From contig NC_092201.1 in assembly GCF_043641665.1 (NCBI RefSeq), positions 381,001-445,000 of the forward strand: 64,000 nucleotides of DNA. Direction: 5' to 3'. Positions 46,601-58,881 of this stretch are shown piece after piece. Made by a program: the position numbers and the translations under genes. The notes below the pieces were generated by a model. It made no database searches, was not told the DNA's origin, and saw nothing but the letters and a program-made list of their open reading frames with translations. This DNA comes from Enoplosus armatus (Eukaryota; Chordata; Actinopteri; Centrarchiformes; Enoplosidae). The first letter of the stretch is position 1; the number at the start of each line of letters is the position of its first letter.

Positions 46601-47520
46601 GGTCCTGGTCTGTGGGGGGCAGCAGGCTGCAGCCTCTCTGCTGCTCTGAGATCAGCAGCGTCTCCTGCAGGACGGTCTGGTTTTGTTCCTCTGATCTTGC
46701 TTCTCTGGCCTCGGCTCCACCACCCTGAGGTCCGCCTGCGGTCGTCCACCTGTCACTCCTCCCTGCCAACTCTGCTCTGTTTCCTGTCACTGATGCATGC
46801 TGGGATTGAACTCATTATCCAATCCCTGCAGAGATATTTTAATTTGATGCAGAACATCGCTGAGCTGCAGGAAACTGACCGTCCAACAAACAGAGGCAGC
46901 ATCTGTGGGTCTGTGAGGAGAGGGTCCTGGACTGACCTGGACACTTTATAAAACCACCAACAGGCAGCAGGTTTCTGCAGCTTCCAGCTCGTCAACAGAC
47001 GGACTTCATAAAGAATCAGATTCACTGCGTTTGTTAAAGCAACAGATACTGAAATCAATCAATCAATACTGAAGCTTTAGAGTCTGTGGACGAAGCTCCA
47101 CGTTCTTCATCCTCAGAGAGTTCTCACTGAGACCAACAACTGTGTTACAAACACACAGCGAGAGCTGGACTTGAGCCAAACCTTGTTAACGAGGTGCAAA
47201 ATGGATTCATGGAAATGAAATATCCACCAGATGTTTACACACATCTGTCTCCAGTCACAATGATTCAGCGTCCTTGTTCAGTCTCCCTGCAGGTTTCTAA
47301 ACATGTTTGGAAGCTGCAGAATGAAAATATGACATGGGACTGAGAGAAAAACTGCATGTTTAAGGCCAAGAATGACGTTTTTACTCTGAGGCTAAACAAA
47401 AAAACATTTGTTGAATAAAAAAGGTGGATTTCTGAAGAAATTGTGATCTCAGGTGCTGGACTGCTGAACTGCAGACAGTTTAAGTGCAAAGACTGAAATA
47501 AGTTGACGTGTTGAAGCGTT
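43651..47520. other. Gene-free upstream flank
   Basis: Unique sequence with a G-run near 43767, degenerate GACTCGGACTCGTC-type repeats (about 45325-45500), the ZNF143-like site at 44983, and three tandem CTGCTGGACT units near 46345-46375. No supported gene. Overlapping open frames on both strands at about 46400-46950 lack any recognisable domain. Confidence 0.5.
44983..45004 (+). promoter_or_regulatory. ZNF143/Staf-like motif
   Basis: CCTACATTTCCCACAATGCA matches the ZNF143 consensus except at its first base. No adjacent promoter is visible. Confidence 0.4.
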
Positions 47521-47652
47521 TTCGTGGTTGCTCGGTTGGTTGCAGAGTTGGTTAGAGGTGGTTGCTAGGGCTTTCCAGTTGGTTGCTATCATGATGCTAA
47601 GTGGTTGCTAGGGTGCCCTGGGCGGTTGCTAGGGTGGTTCCAGGGCGTTTCT
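47521..47652 (+). repeat. Degenerate GGTTGCTAGGG repeat
   Basis: GTGGTTGCTAGGG, GGTTGCTATC and GGTTGCTAGGGTGG recur at irregular intervals of about 20-30 bp. This matches a simple dispersed motif familiar in fish genomes. Confidence 0.6.
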
Positions 47653-49663
47653 TTGTGTGTACGTGTGGACAGAGAAGACAGCATCTGACTCGACAACAAA
47701 TGGTTAATAATATGATTAAACTATCTTTGCAGTGACTTCCTGTGAGCTGCTCATTCACTTCCTGTCACTCTCACGTCATTGAGAGGTGTTTCTTAGTTAC
47801 AGTCATGAAGGGGTCTTATTGTAATATGGGGGTCTATGGTGGATCCTGATCCTGATCCTCCATCAGAGAACTAAAGGTTTTTCAGATTCTGTAAAACACA
47901 CGTTAACATTTATGAGAGGAAGATTCAGGTCTTCATCAGAGACAAAGAGTGTTTGTTCGGATTCACGTCCTGTCTCTCAGTATGAACCGTGTCCCAGCTG
48001 AGTCTCAGGTCTCTGAAGCCTTCTGTTTGTTGTTTGTGTGAAAAGAAGTAAAAAAGCTGAGAAATCTTCCTCTCAAAAGTTAAATAAAAGTAAAAACACC
48101 AAAGTGAAACCAGAACCAGAACCCACCTGTCTGAATGTGTTTCAGTCCTTCTGCAGGACTGAGCTGGACAGACATTTAAAATCCTCCCCTCCCCCCTCCC
48201 TCTCCCCCCTCCCTCTCCAAGGAGCCTCAGAATCACTCCGGCTTTATTCTCTCTTTCTAGAGATGGGGGGGGGTGCAACAGGATGAGAATCATTACAGGC
48301 TCAGTTAAAAAGCATGAAATCTGCTTTAGAACCAGTCTGATGCAGCAGAGAAAACATCTCCAGTTATTAGTCACAGCCATGTTCAGTTTATCCACTGCAG
48401 AAGAAGAAAAGGATGTAAACTGGTTCAGTCAGACTGGTTCCTGAGGCATCATGGGACGTTTATTAATACATAAAAGAGTTAGAGTTATTTCCCTGACTCT
48501 CTGGATGTCGTGATGAAGATCAGCGTGTTTATGATTCATACAAACACTTTGTTCTTATTACAAACACTGAATGAATAATTATAAGCTTGAGAAAATGTTT
48601 TAACTTTAAACATTTATTATTTCAGAAAAATAAGTTCAATGACTTCTTTTAACTTTTAGTGTTTTGGGTCACAGTTCATGTTTTATATAACATATAATAC
48701 ATATATAAATATGTCATTAGAGTTACATTTCATTGCACACACGTGTTCTTCCTCATCGTCGTCTTCGTTCTGTTGAATCTCGTTTTCTTTAGTTTCTGTT
48801 CAAACATCATCTGTTAATGATTTTGTGACAAATAAGAAATAAATCAGCTCATAACAACAAAGTTCAAGTGATTTAACGTCAAACAGCTTCAGCGACATCC
48901 TGGTTTCATCCCGACGCAGAACAACAAGGAGAACAGGCGGCCATCTTTAATGGCTTTGGATGACATCACATCTGAGCTGGAGAGAGTGTGTGTTAAATGT
49001 GTGTGTGTGTGTGTGTGTTAAATGTGTGTGTACAAATACAACATCGTTTCCTGCTGTGTCCCTTTAATGAACACAGTACAAATAGTATCATAATACTGTA
49101 ATAATATTATAATAACATAGTATTAGAATACTATAATACTGATGATGTTTGAAAATATCAGTTAAATGTTCGCTGACAGAAAGTAAAGGTTCATGTTTGG
49201 TCAGGGGCAGGAAGAGGTCAAAGCAGGCAGGCAGAGAAGAAGAGGGTCAGACAGCAGCCAGAAGTCCAGCAGGGGGTCCAGGTCCAGGCAGGAACAGGTA
49301 GCTGGAACACAACAGGCAATCTGGCAGGAAAACAAAACAGACATGAGGATGAGAGCCTGTCAGCCTGTTGTTGTTGTTCTGTGTTATTAAATCTAATATT
49401 CATATAATAATATCACTTCAGTGTTTATAATAGCAGATAAAAAACATTTCAACAGCTGGTGTAGACGCAGACCCAGTGGGAGGACTGGAGGCCTCACTGG
49501 GACCCAGCAGCTCGTCTCGTGTCGGCTCATTTTTCATTATTTTAAACATTTAAAGACAGAAAATTTATTTTAGTGGAAATTTCAGTTTTCACTCAAAAAT
49601 CTAAATGATGAAACTCGGCTCAGTCTGTTTATTCAATGATGTCATTTTACACACACACACACA
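47653..49663. other. Gene-free upstream flank
   Basis: Unique AT-rich sequence with a pyrimidine tract (about 48184-48218), a short (TG)n (about 49000-49018) and ATAATA simple sequence near 49085-49135. Nothing else supported. Confidence 0.5.
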
Positions 49664-49930
49664 TAACATTGTACTTCTATACTTGTGAGGACCTTCATTG
49701 ACATAATGCATTCCCTAGCCCCTTATGCTTACCTGAACCTAGACCTGATTCTAACCTGAACCTTAAAATCAAGTCTGAACTCTCAAACAGCCCTCTGACG
49801 GTCTGTGTGAGAGTGAGGACCGGACAAAATGTCCTCACTTTCCTAAAATGTCCTCACTGCCATGGTCTAAAACTCAAATTGGTTCTCACAAAGATAGCTG
49901 TACAAGTACACACACACACACACACTCACA
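49664..49930 (+). repeat. Teleost dispersed repeat beginning CTTGTGAGGACC, flanked by CA runs
   Basis: Contains the recognisable blocks TATACTTGTGAGGACCTTC, CATTCCCTAGCCCCTTA, AAAATGTCCTCACT and CACAAAGATAGCTGTACAAG, bounded by (CA)n on both sides. I recognise this as a repeat present in many fish genomes. It has no open frame of interest. Confidence 0.7.
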
Positions 49931-51434
49931 CACACAGTCGTTATGAGGCAGTTTTGGCTCGCAGCAGACCTTCAAACTTTTACACAGATATACCTGTTTT
50001 TACTGCAACACACACGCACTCACACACACTGTGTTTCTGTGAATTCCTATCTGCACGTGTGATCACTGTTCTGCTCTCTAATTGGCCACAGTGGACGGCG
50101 TTGGAGACAGGAAGTGGGCTGCTGTCCTGCTGGTTAGTGAACGCAGCTCAGAAACAATCGGTCTGATGATCAGAAGAGATCTGTTACTGTGTTATTGAAG
50201 ATCAATAGATCTGCAGGTGATGAAGAGGACGTAAACAGGATGTGACGGAGCCTCGTCACCTCATTTCTTCTTGAAGACTAAAAGGAAACATCACGACAGT
50301 CTGGAAGATTCCTCACCTAAAAATCTAAATGTGTAATATAAAGTATGATTCACAATAAGTGCTCTCTTTGAGTTATGGTTACATCACAAGATGTCTTTTA
50401 GCTGCTGGAGTATGTAAACATGAGCTGTCTGTGATATACTTAGTAATTAATAATTAATAATATGTTATATGTTTATAACTTATAACTTTGTGTTTATTTA
50501 AACTTAACTGGAAAAATAAAAATCTGCATCCACACATAAAGCGTCATTTTCTGCACTCGTGTTATATTCAGTTTTCACTCTAAAGGACCAGACTTCAGCT
50601 GAGAAATCTGCATTTTTAGAACGTTGATGATGCAGTGCAACATAAACCAGCAGTGAAGAGGAGTCTGATGCATCATGGGAAAGAAAAGCAGCATGTTTTC
50701 TGCTGCAGAAAGGCTTTAAATGGATGAATCTAATTGTTTCTGTTCTTTGCTCCTTTCCCTTTCTTAATATTGTTACCTGTGTTTGTTTTTTGTGTCATAT
50801 ATTTTGTTCACTGGCCGACAAGAGCAAACGTTCTACAATTGCCCAAAGGATTGTGGGAGAAAGATGCCGCAGAAAGCCAAAACAAAGACATTAACAGCAG
50901 ATGAGCTGCAAATAGAGAAACGATGCAAAGTAACAAACACACAAACAAATTCAACAGAAAAACACTGCAGTCCTCCGGCCTCCGGGGGCAGCACTGAGAG
51001 GAAAAGACCCTTCATTTGAGTTTAATTTAGAAATTTGAGCAAGTTAGTTCTTTTTTTGTGAAAGATCTACATCTTGTGCACACAAGGTATGTTCTTTGTT
51101 TTTAAGATAATAAGATGTTGAATGCACAAGATAATAAATGTTTCCCGACTCCATCAGGAAGTCTGAATCATCCGCCAAAGAAGAAGACGTCTTTGGTTTA
51201 TTTCTTCGTCCACCTTCACATGACGAGTGAACCGGCTTCATTTTTAAAAACCAGTAACCTGTCTGATAATATGCAGAGAGCAGGTTTATAAAGTGATCCC
51301 TAACAGAGTTAATCAGGCGTCCAATGAAACAGTAATCTGCTGCTGCAGCTGGAGGCGGCCAATCAGATACCAGCTGGAGCAGAACTGGATCAATGCAGTT
51401 TTTCTCCTGCAGCTGAAACTGAGCAGCTCCTGTC

Positions 51435-51492
<58 letters not shown>

Positions 51493-52066
51493 AACAGACC
51501 CACAGTGTTCAGCCCGTCCCCCCCGTCCACTCGTCACTTCAGATAAACAAGAACCGGACCCCATCGATCAGCACTGCAGTGAGACTCTAACTGTGAGTCC
51601 TGAAGCTGCCGAGAGTTTTTTAATTAACCCCCCCCCCTTCTGTCATCCAGCCGGAGGGAAAGGAGGCCAGAGACATGGAGGGAAGAGGGGAGAAGAAGAA
51701 AGAGAGGGGGGGAGATAATTAGAAAACAGAGCTCGGAGCTGAGCTCAGATCTGCAGGTGAAAACTGACAAATGAGACCGAATGAATGTTACCAGACCACA
51801 TGAAGATCCAGAACCACAGAGACCCTCACTGGACTTCATGGATCAAACAGCTTGACATAAACCTGAGGAGGGTTTGATCCAACATGTGGAGGTCTGTTAA
51901 TGGCTCCACAGAGAGGCCACAAGGCCACATCTGGGTTTTTGTTTCTTGTTTAGTTTGACAAAGTGTCAATTCTCTTCATGAACATTGTGGTTGTTGACAG
52001 TTCTGGACTGTCTCTGGTCCCTCTTACCAGCTTGTGAAAGACCACAAGATAAAACCAGGTCAGTGT
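49931..52066. other. Gene-free upstream flank
   Basis: Unique sequence with (TG)n at 51439-51491, a C-run near 51631 and a purine-rich tract at about 51655-51715. No gene. Confidence 0.5.
51439..51491. repeat. (TG)n microsatellite
   Basis: Pure TG run of 53 bp. Confidence 0.97.
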
Positions 52067-52882
52067 GGTGGTCCGTGATGTGGTCTGTGAGGCGGTCTGT
52101 GAGGAGGCCTGTCAGGCAGTCTATGAGGTGGCCTGTGAAGTGGTCTGTGAGGTGGTCTGTGAGGCCGTCTGTGAGGCGGCCTGTGAGGTGGTCTGTGAGG
52201 AGGCCTGTCAGGCAGTCAATGAGGTGGCCTGTGAAGTGGTCTGTGAGGTGGTCTGTGAGGCAGTCTGTGAGGTGGTCTGTGAGGCGGCCTGTGAGGAGGT
52301 CTGTGAGGAGGCCTGTGAGGCGGCCTGTGAGGTGGTCTGTGAGGAGGTCTGTGAGGAGGCCTGTGAGGCAGTCTGTGAGGACGTCTGTGAGGAGGCCTGT
52401 GAGGTGGTCTGTGAGGAGGCCTGTGAGGCAGTCTGTGAGGCGGCCTGTGAGGTGGTCTGTGAGGAGGTCTGTGAGGAGGCCTGTGAGGCAGTCTGTGAGG
52501 AGGCCTGTGAGGACGTCTGTGAGGAGGCCTGTGAGGTGGTCTGTGAGGAGGCCTGTGAGGCAGTCTGTGGGGACATCTGTAAGGAGGCCTGTGAGGTGGT
52601 CTGTGAGGAGGCCTGTCAGGCAGTCAATGAGGTGGCCTGTGAAGTGGTGAGGTGGTCTGTGAGGCAGTCTGTGAGGTGGTCTGTGAGGCGGCCTGTGAGG
52701 AGGTCTGTGAGGAGGTCTGTGAGGTGGTCTGTGAGGAGGTCTGTGAGGAGGCCTGTGAGGACATCTGTGAGGAGGCCTGTGAGGTGGTCTGTGAGGAGGT
52801 CTGTGAGGACATCTGTGAGGAGGCCTGTGAGGTGGTCTGTGAGGAGGCCTGTGAGGCGGTCTGTGGGGACGTCTGTAAGGTT
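52067..52882. repeat. 12-bp minisatellite GGTCTGTGAGGA
   Basis: About 68 units of the form G(T/C)CTGTGAGG plus two variable bases (AG, TG, CG, CA, AC). The 12-bp period keeps several frames open on both strands, giving Val-Cys-Glu, Ser-Gln-Thr and Thr-Gly-Leu artefact peptides. No start or regulatory context supports translation. Confidence 0.95.
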
Positions 52883-53604
52883 TGCCAGTCAGCAGCAGCT
52901 GAAGTCGATCAATCAGTTTCTGTTTTTCATTGTTTTTAATGAAAGTCAGGATCAGGCTGGAATACTGATGAACACACACACACTCATAAAGTCACACACT
53001 CGCACACACATGGACACATGAACCAGCGAGTAGACGGATCCTTCACCAGTGTTTCCTCTTTTAATATCAAACACAGACTCAGATTCAGATTTTTAATTCC
53101 TGACTGAATCCTGATGATGACGAGAAACTTGAACCTGTAAAATATTCGGATCGCTGACTCTGGTTGACTTTGGTGTTTGTTTGGTGCAATAATAATAAAA
53201 CCATATTAAAAGGACTAAACATCCAGTGACCGACATGTGATGGATCTGCAGGATGAAGCCTGATGCTCCTGGTGACCCTCAGTGGTCCTCAGACCTCACT
53301 TTGAGAACCGCAGACAGAGATAAAGAGTTTTACATCCTCTGACTGTGTTTGTTATTCTGTTTCCTGACATCCAAACCTCTTCACACACACACACACACAC
53401 ACACACACAGTGTTGGTCTCTCTCTGTGGTTTTCAATCAGACTTCAGTACCAGTGTTTCAGGCTTGTGTGGAGACGAAGAGTCTGTGCATCAATCATCAT
53501 CAGCTGACTGTTTCTCTACACACACACACACACACACACACTAACACACACATACTAACACACACACACACTAACACACACATACACTAACACACACATA
53601 CACA
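52883..53604. other. Upstream flank with CA runs
   Basis: Contains (CA)n at about 53382-53409 and a CA/CTAACACACACATA composite array at about 53519-53600. No gene. Confidence 0.55.
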
Positions 53605-53674
53605 TGCAGTGCTAACAGGGAGTCTGTGTGTGTTTGTGTGTGTGTTCCTGTCTTTCTGTTTTGCACACACACAC
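53605..53674 (+). repeat. 60-bp dispersed block plus (CA)n, copy 2
   Basis: Near-identical to 19621-19680 (one difference), again running into a CA repeat, 34 kb away. Flanks outside the block differ, so this is an interspersed unit rather than a large segmental duplication. Confidence 0.85.
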
Positions 53675-56611
53675 AAACACACACATACTAACACAACCGA
53701 GACCCTAACAGACCTCCTGCAGGTCGAGGTGAACCTGAAGTCAGCAGAGAGAGAGATCATCACTCTGATTCATTCAGAAGATAAACCAGTGACAGGAGGA
53801 GGAGGAGGATGAGGAAGGAGTCTGATCTGTGTGTGACCCTGACTGATGTTCAGATTTGTAAAACAAATGAAGCTCTGAAGGTCAGACTGACGAGATGATG
53901 ATGAAGTGACGATGAAGAGAAACAAACAGGTTTCCTATCAGGTTACGATCAATGACTTCAGTAACGATCAATAAATGTCAGCATGTTGCGTTCATGTTCA
54001 GTCTGAACACAAAGATCATGAAACATCAATCCTTTAATAATAAACACATTTCAAAATAAATAGTCATGCAGACGTTTGATGTCGTCTGAATTCAGAATAC
54101 AGACAGGAAGTTACTAACTTTTAGTTTTTACATAATAATATAATAATATTTAAGTGTAAAGAATATAATGACAAATATTATTATCATTATTATTATGCAG
54201 TCAGTTCACAGCTGAACTTGTAAACATGTGACATTAAAGTGAGAATATGATTAATCACATGGAGCTGATGGAACACACTGACACTTGTGTTGTGGCTGTC
54301 AAAATGATGCGCTCAGTGACTGTTGATGACTGTAAACATGTCACGTTCAGAGTCCAGAGCTCCTCATTATGCAACACACACACACACACACACAGTGGCA
54401 TTGATCTCTGGGTGTTCAGTACAAACTGTTGACATTTGAATGCATCGCAATGACTCCTCATTGACTCCGCTGAAGGAGACATGACTCCCCGAGGAAGACC
54501 TACTGTTTTTAGACCGGGAGGAGAGGTGTCGCCGCGGCAACCAGCGTCCTCCTAATGACCATTTTATACACTGACTGTTCTTTGTTTCAGCGTCTCTTCT
54601 GCTTCATCGCTGCTGGCAACATTATGTTAATGAGACATGACCGAGGAAGAAGAGAGGGGAGGAAGGAGCAGGTGAGGAAGCAGAGAGCCGCAGAGGATCT
54701 CTGGTTACTGAGGCTGCAGTAAAGCGCTGATTCAGTTGATGGATGGAGTGATAAAGAGGAGGAGGATAAAAAGGAAAACGGGGGGATGTCAGGAGGGAAA
54801 CGAGGCAGTTGGGCTGAAGGACACGAGTTCAGGGTCTGAGTTCATCCTCTTAACAGCAGGAACATTTTCAAGGCTGAAGGTTTGAGGAGAGAAAGAAAAG
54901 AGATTTTCTGTCTCTGATGATTCCAGAGAGGAGCTGCAGCAGGAAAAGAGTTTGATTATAATGAGTTATTAGTTCGACCGTCTTTAACCACAAAGATCAG
55001 CTGCAAACACGTGACATTTGTCTTCTTCTGTGGTTGTAACTTACAAACAAACATCAGCACAGATTCCCCCCGACAAATGAAGATTTACTTTGTTTGGATT
55101 GGCTCTCTGGCAGTTTGTTCCACACTTCAGTTCATTACTACGTATATTTTCTAAATAGGTGAAACACTGTTATCACTTCCTGTTGTCTGCTGTGTGTCAC
55201 TGAGGCTAAGCTAACGTTAGCTGACGTAATGTAAAGCCTCACTTTATCAATAACTGATCCGTCTGAATCCTTTACTTTAAAATATACAAACACGTCTTTC
55301 GATAAAAACCTCTGTTTTCATCGAACAGCTGGACCGTCAGAGGACGGACTGTGGACCAGAGGGGAGACAGATGAAGGATTTGGGGTCTAACAGAAGGCTG
55401 AAGTGCTGGAGGAGAAGCAGGAGGAGGTTCAGACTCCCGCAGACTGTAAACAGAAACATGTCCGATGTTTCTCGTGTTTGCAGACGAGCTTCTTATGTAA
55501 TAAAAGTGATACGAGCGAGAGCTGACAGCAAAGAGGTAAATCACAGCAGGAAGGAGGAAGAGGAGAATAAAGAGGAAACATTGAGGGGGGGAGGGGTAAT
55601 GCTGCGTTTCATCACTGTCAGCAGGCCGAGCGGCGCTCTGCATGCTGGGATGGAAAAAACTGGAAGAAGGAGACGCAGGAGGGAGTTCCACCTCACTAAA
55701 CTCAACTCATTTATCTCTCCTCCTCCTACTCCTCCCCCTCCCCCTCCTCCTCTTCCTCTGGATAATGTTCCTCTGGGAGGGCTTTTATTCAGTTTGTTTG
55801 TTTCTGGAGAGAAAACTCTGCTGACAGAGAGGAAGTGATTTCTGAGAGAATAATGTCAATCAGTCATGAATCTGAATATCAGATGATCGGAGGCTGCTGT
55901 TGCTCCAATGTTTCATTCATTATCATCCCTGATATCATATCAGGAAGCTGATATGACTAACAGAGCCACTGTGTCTGTTTATGTATTCTGATTTATACTG
56001 CAGTACTGAAGTTGTTCAGTCGGCTTTATTTTCTGCATTAAATTGTTTTCTACTGACATTTATACTCCTCATACACATATCTATTCATATCTATTAATAT
56101 CTATTAATACAATAGTTTAGCTGCCAAGAAAAACACAAAATAACGTATTTTAACCATGTCCTTGAACTAATCAAATAATAAAACAACACCAAGTCTCAAC
56201 TGAGTCTGGCTTATTAACGATCAAAATAGAGCAGGAGGTTTTATCAGTGGAAACAACTGGATGTTGTGTGTCTGATGGGAGGAGGACCGGACAGATGTAA
56301 GCTGGTCTGAAATGAAAAAGACAAAAAAACGGGCACACGGCACCACATTGCATCATGCATGCGATGGGAGGATGTCTGGATGAAATGAAAGTTTGTTTGA
56401 AATGTACATTTTAAAAAATGACAAAGTTGACACACATCTGAAAAGTTCCTGTGCTCATTAACATGCTGCTCTGGGCCGGTCCCTGACCTCAGACCCTCAG
56501 TTTCCTGTCAGACTTCAACATCTGTTCATCATGTAAAAATAACACCTCCATGTTTTCAGTCTTCATCACATATTTGTTTTCACATTCTGTATCATAAAAG
56601 GTCATGCTAGT
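53675..56611. other. Gene-free upstream flank
   Basis: Mostly unique. Holds (GGA)n near 53797-53810, (CA)n at about 54376-54393, a purine/GC-rich section near 54650-54800 and a (CTC)n tract near 55718-55756. The segment at 54530-54680 looks low-repeat and possibly regulatory. No recognised domain in any frame. Confidence 0.5.
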
Positions 56612-56935
56612 AGCAAGCAGTCCTCAGGTGTCCCACTAGGATCTATCCTGGGCCCACTGCTGTTTACATTACATATGAATCAGTGTCCATTCATATGTCC
56701 TGATACTAAAATCCGAATGTTTGCAGATGACGCTGTAAGTTATCTATGTGGTAGCAGGATTACACAAGACAAACAGCTGTGGTGTCGAGCCAGATTGGTG
56801 TTGGTATCAGGGGAGAGCTGCAGGTCGTATAAGTACTTTTTCTATCATGGCGTTCATCTGGAGTTACATCTCACACTGAATAGTTTTTATACAAAAATCA
56901 AATTTCAGTTTTGTGTTGGACTTGGTGAACATTAA
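56612..56935 (+). mobile_element. Non-LTR reverse transcriptase fragment
   Basis: The open frame reads SSGVPLGSILGPLLF (RT motif with degenerate PQG), then IRMFADDAV (the catalytic FADD box), so it is the palm region of a LINE-type reverse transcriptase. The distance between motifs is shortened, and the part after about 56770 (SYKYF...GVHLELHLT) is only loosely alignable. A truncated, decayed copy. The family (Rex1/L2/CR1 group) is not resolved. Confidence 0.75.
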
Positions 56936-57193
56936 AACACAGTTTCTGTGTAGAAGCTTTCAGACTTTGGAGCTGAACGTGACCTTTTTCAGCGTTTCAT
57001 AGATGAACAGACTGATGAGTTGAACCTGAGCAGGAAGTCGATCACTGCTGACAGAAACACTCATTATATGTAATCAGTTCACTTTCTGCAGGACGGTGAA
57101 GCTTTAAAGAGTCTGAACTGGCCCTCTATCAGTCAGCTCGGACACACAGACATCATTATCTTCATAGTCCTGTCAGGATCATCATCATCATTA
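56936..57193. other. Spacer between two LINE fragments
   Basis: Unique sequence with a CATCAT tract at its right edge. Nothing else recognised. Confidence 0.4.
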
Positions 57194-58175
57194 GCCCCTC
57201 TGCTGTTCGCGGACGACACCACCCTCATCGGACTCATCTCTGGTGAGGATGAGGAGATTGACTATCTGGTGACCTGGTGCAACAGCAACAACCTGGAGCT
57301 TAACGCTTCAAAGACAGTGGAGATGGTTGTAGATTTTAGGAAGAGTGCAGTCCACCCTCCCCATCACCCTGTGTGACTCTCCAGTGGACACTGTGGAGTC
57401 CTTCCGTTTCCTGGGCTCCATCATCAGCCAGGACCTCCGGTGGGAGCTGAACATCAGCTCCCTCATCAAGAAAGCCCAACAGAGGATGTACTTCCTGAGG
57501 CAGCTGAGGAAGTTTAACCTGCCACAAACCATGCTGGTTCACTTCTACACTGCCATCATACAGTCCATCCTCACCTCCTCCATCACCGTCTGGTACGCTG
57601 CTGCCTCCACCAAGGACAGACGCAGACTGCAGCGTATCATCCGCTCTGCAGAGAGGGTGATCGGCTGCAACCTTCCATCTCCTCAGGACCTGTACTCCTC
57701 CAGGACCCTGAGGAGAGCAGGGAAGATCGCTGCCGACCCCTCCCACCCCGGACACCATCTGTTTGACCCCCTCCCCTCTGGCAGGAGGCTGCGGTCCATC
57801 AGGACCAAAACCTCCCGCCACAAAAACAGTTTCTTCCCCTCTGCAGTCAACCTGACGAACACAGCCAAAGCCTTGCACTGATACCCCCCACCCCCCAACA
57901 CAAACACAAGTTATACGTTATATTAACATACACCGCCCCTGTCCCCCCTGCGTTACATTAACGCACACACCCCCTACTGGACATTTTACCTGGACACTTT
58001 ATTTTGGTCACTGCACTGTTTGCTATTTATCTTATTCATTTACCTTTATATTTTTACATGCTTCTTGTCTGTCAGATTACATGTTATATATTAAAAAATG
58101 GAGCACCATCAGACCGCGGCAAATTCCTTGTAATGTATGTTACTTGGCAATAAACAGTTTCTGATTCTGATTCTG
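57194..58175 (+). mobile_element. 5'-truncated L2-type LINE, 3' end of ORF2 plus tail
   Basis: Starts at APLLFADDTT (RT catalytic box, about 57194-57223) and continues through VTWCNSNNLELNASKT. After a frameshift between about 57333 and 57373 it runs on as SPVDTVESFRFLG...IKKAQQRMYFLRQL...LLPSGRR-like sequence to a stop at 57879-57881. The 3' UTR ends in tandem TTCTGA (TTCTGATTCTGATTCTG), the tail typical of L2-clade LINEs. The frameshift and missing 5' part make it inactive. Confidence 0.88.
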
Positions 58176-58881
58176 CCTCCTCACTCTGATGGAGGAGCTC
58201 TCAGCTCTCAGCTGATTGGTTTGTTATTAATGTCTCACGGACAGACACTCTTCTTCAGCTGTTTGTTTTCTTCTTCTCACATTAGATCTTGGATTCCCAC
58301 CAGACTTGATTCCCACCAGAGGTGATGCATCTCTGCATCTCTGAGGGCTGATGTACCCAGAGCTGCTCTGATTGGGTTAAATGTCTTCCTGAGTGTCTTC
58401 ACCACAAATGAGACTTCTCATGAAACTTCAGAAAAGTTGCAGGTGAAATAATAAATTAATAAACAGCTGAAGGCAACAGCAGCTTCCTGTTTGTTTGTTC
58501 CTGAAGATGTGCAGGCTTTAACAGAGAAGTGAGGACCACACAGTAAAACAGCAAAGCATGAAGTCAGCGGTCTGTGGGAGCCGAACTAAGACCACCTGTA
58601 ACATGAACAAACCAAACCAGAGGGAGAGGGGCAGCCATCTTCTATAGACTCCCAGCAGCTGAGGCCAATCCCTCAATGAGGTGGGAGGGGTCAGCCAATC
58701 AGGTAGAGTGGCACAACAGGTGCAGTCATACAGTCCAGAGTCATCACAACAGCATTTAGCCAATCAGAGTGGATCAGCTGCAGAGTGCTGACACGTCGTT
58801 ATCAGAAACTAAAGACTTCAGCCTCCTCTGATCCAATCAAATCGCTCCTCCTCTCACCTGAGAGGAGAAACTACAAGTTGT
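58176..58881. other. Upstream flank, nothing recognised
   Basis: Unique sequence between the LINE tail and the TIR element. No gene or RNA visible. Confidence 0.5.

Noticed and set aside
46393..46951. Overlapping frames of 84-134 codons on both strands
   Set aside because: No recognisable domain, no splice pattern, and frames on both strands conflict; likely chance in GC-richer DNA.
51966..52979. Long Pro/His/Arg and Thr/Gly/Leu frame on the minus strand and Val/Cys/Glu frame on the plus strand
   Set aside because: Products of a 12-bp tandem array; no splice or start context and no family resemblance.
57336..57878. 180-codon minus-strand frame
   Set aside because: Antisense shadow of the L2 LINE reverse-transcriptase end.
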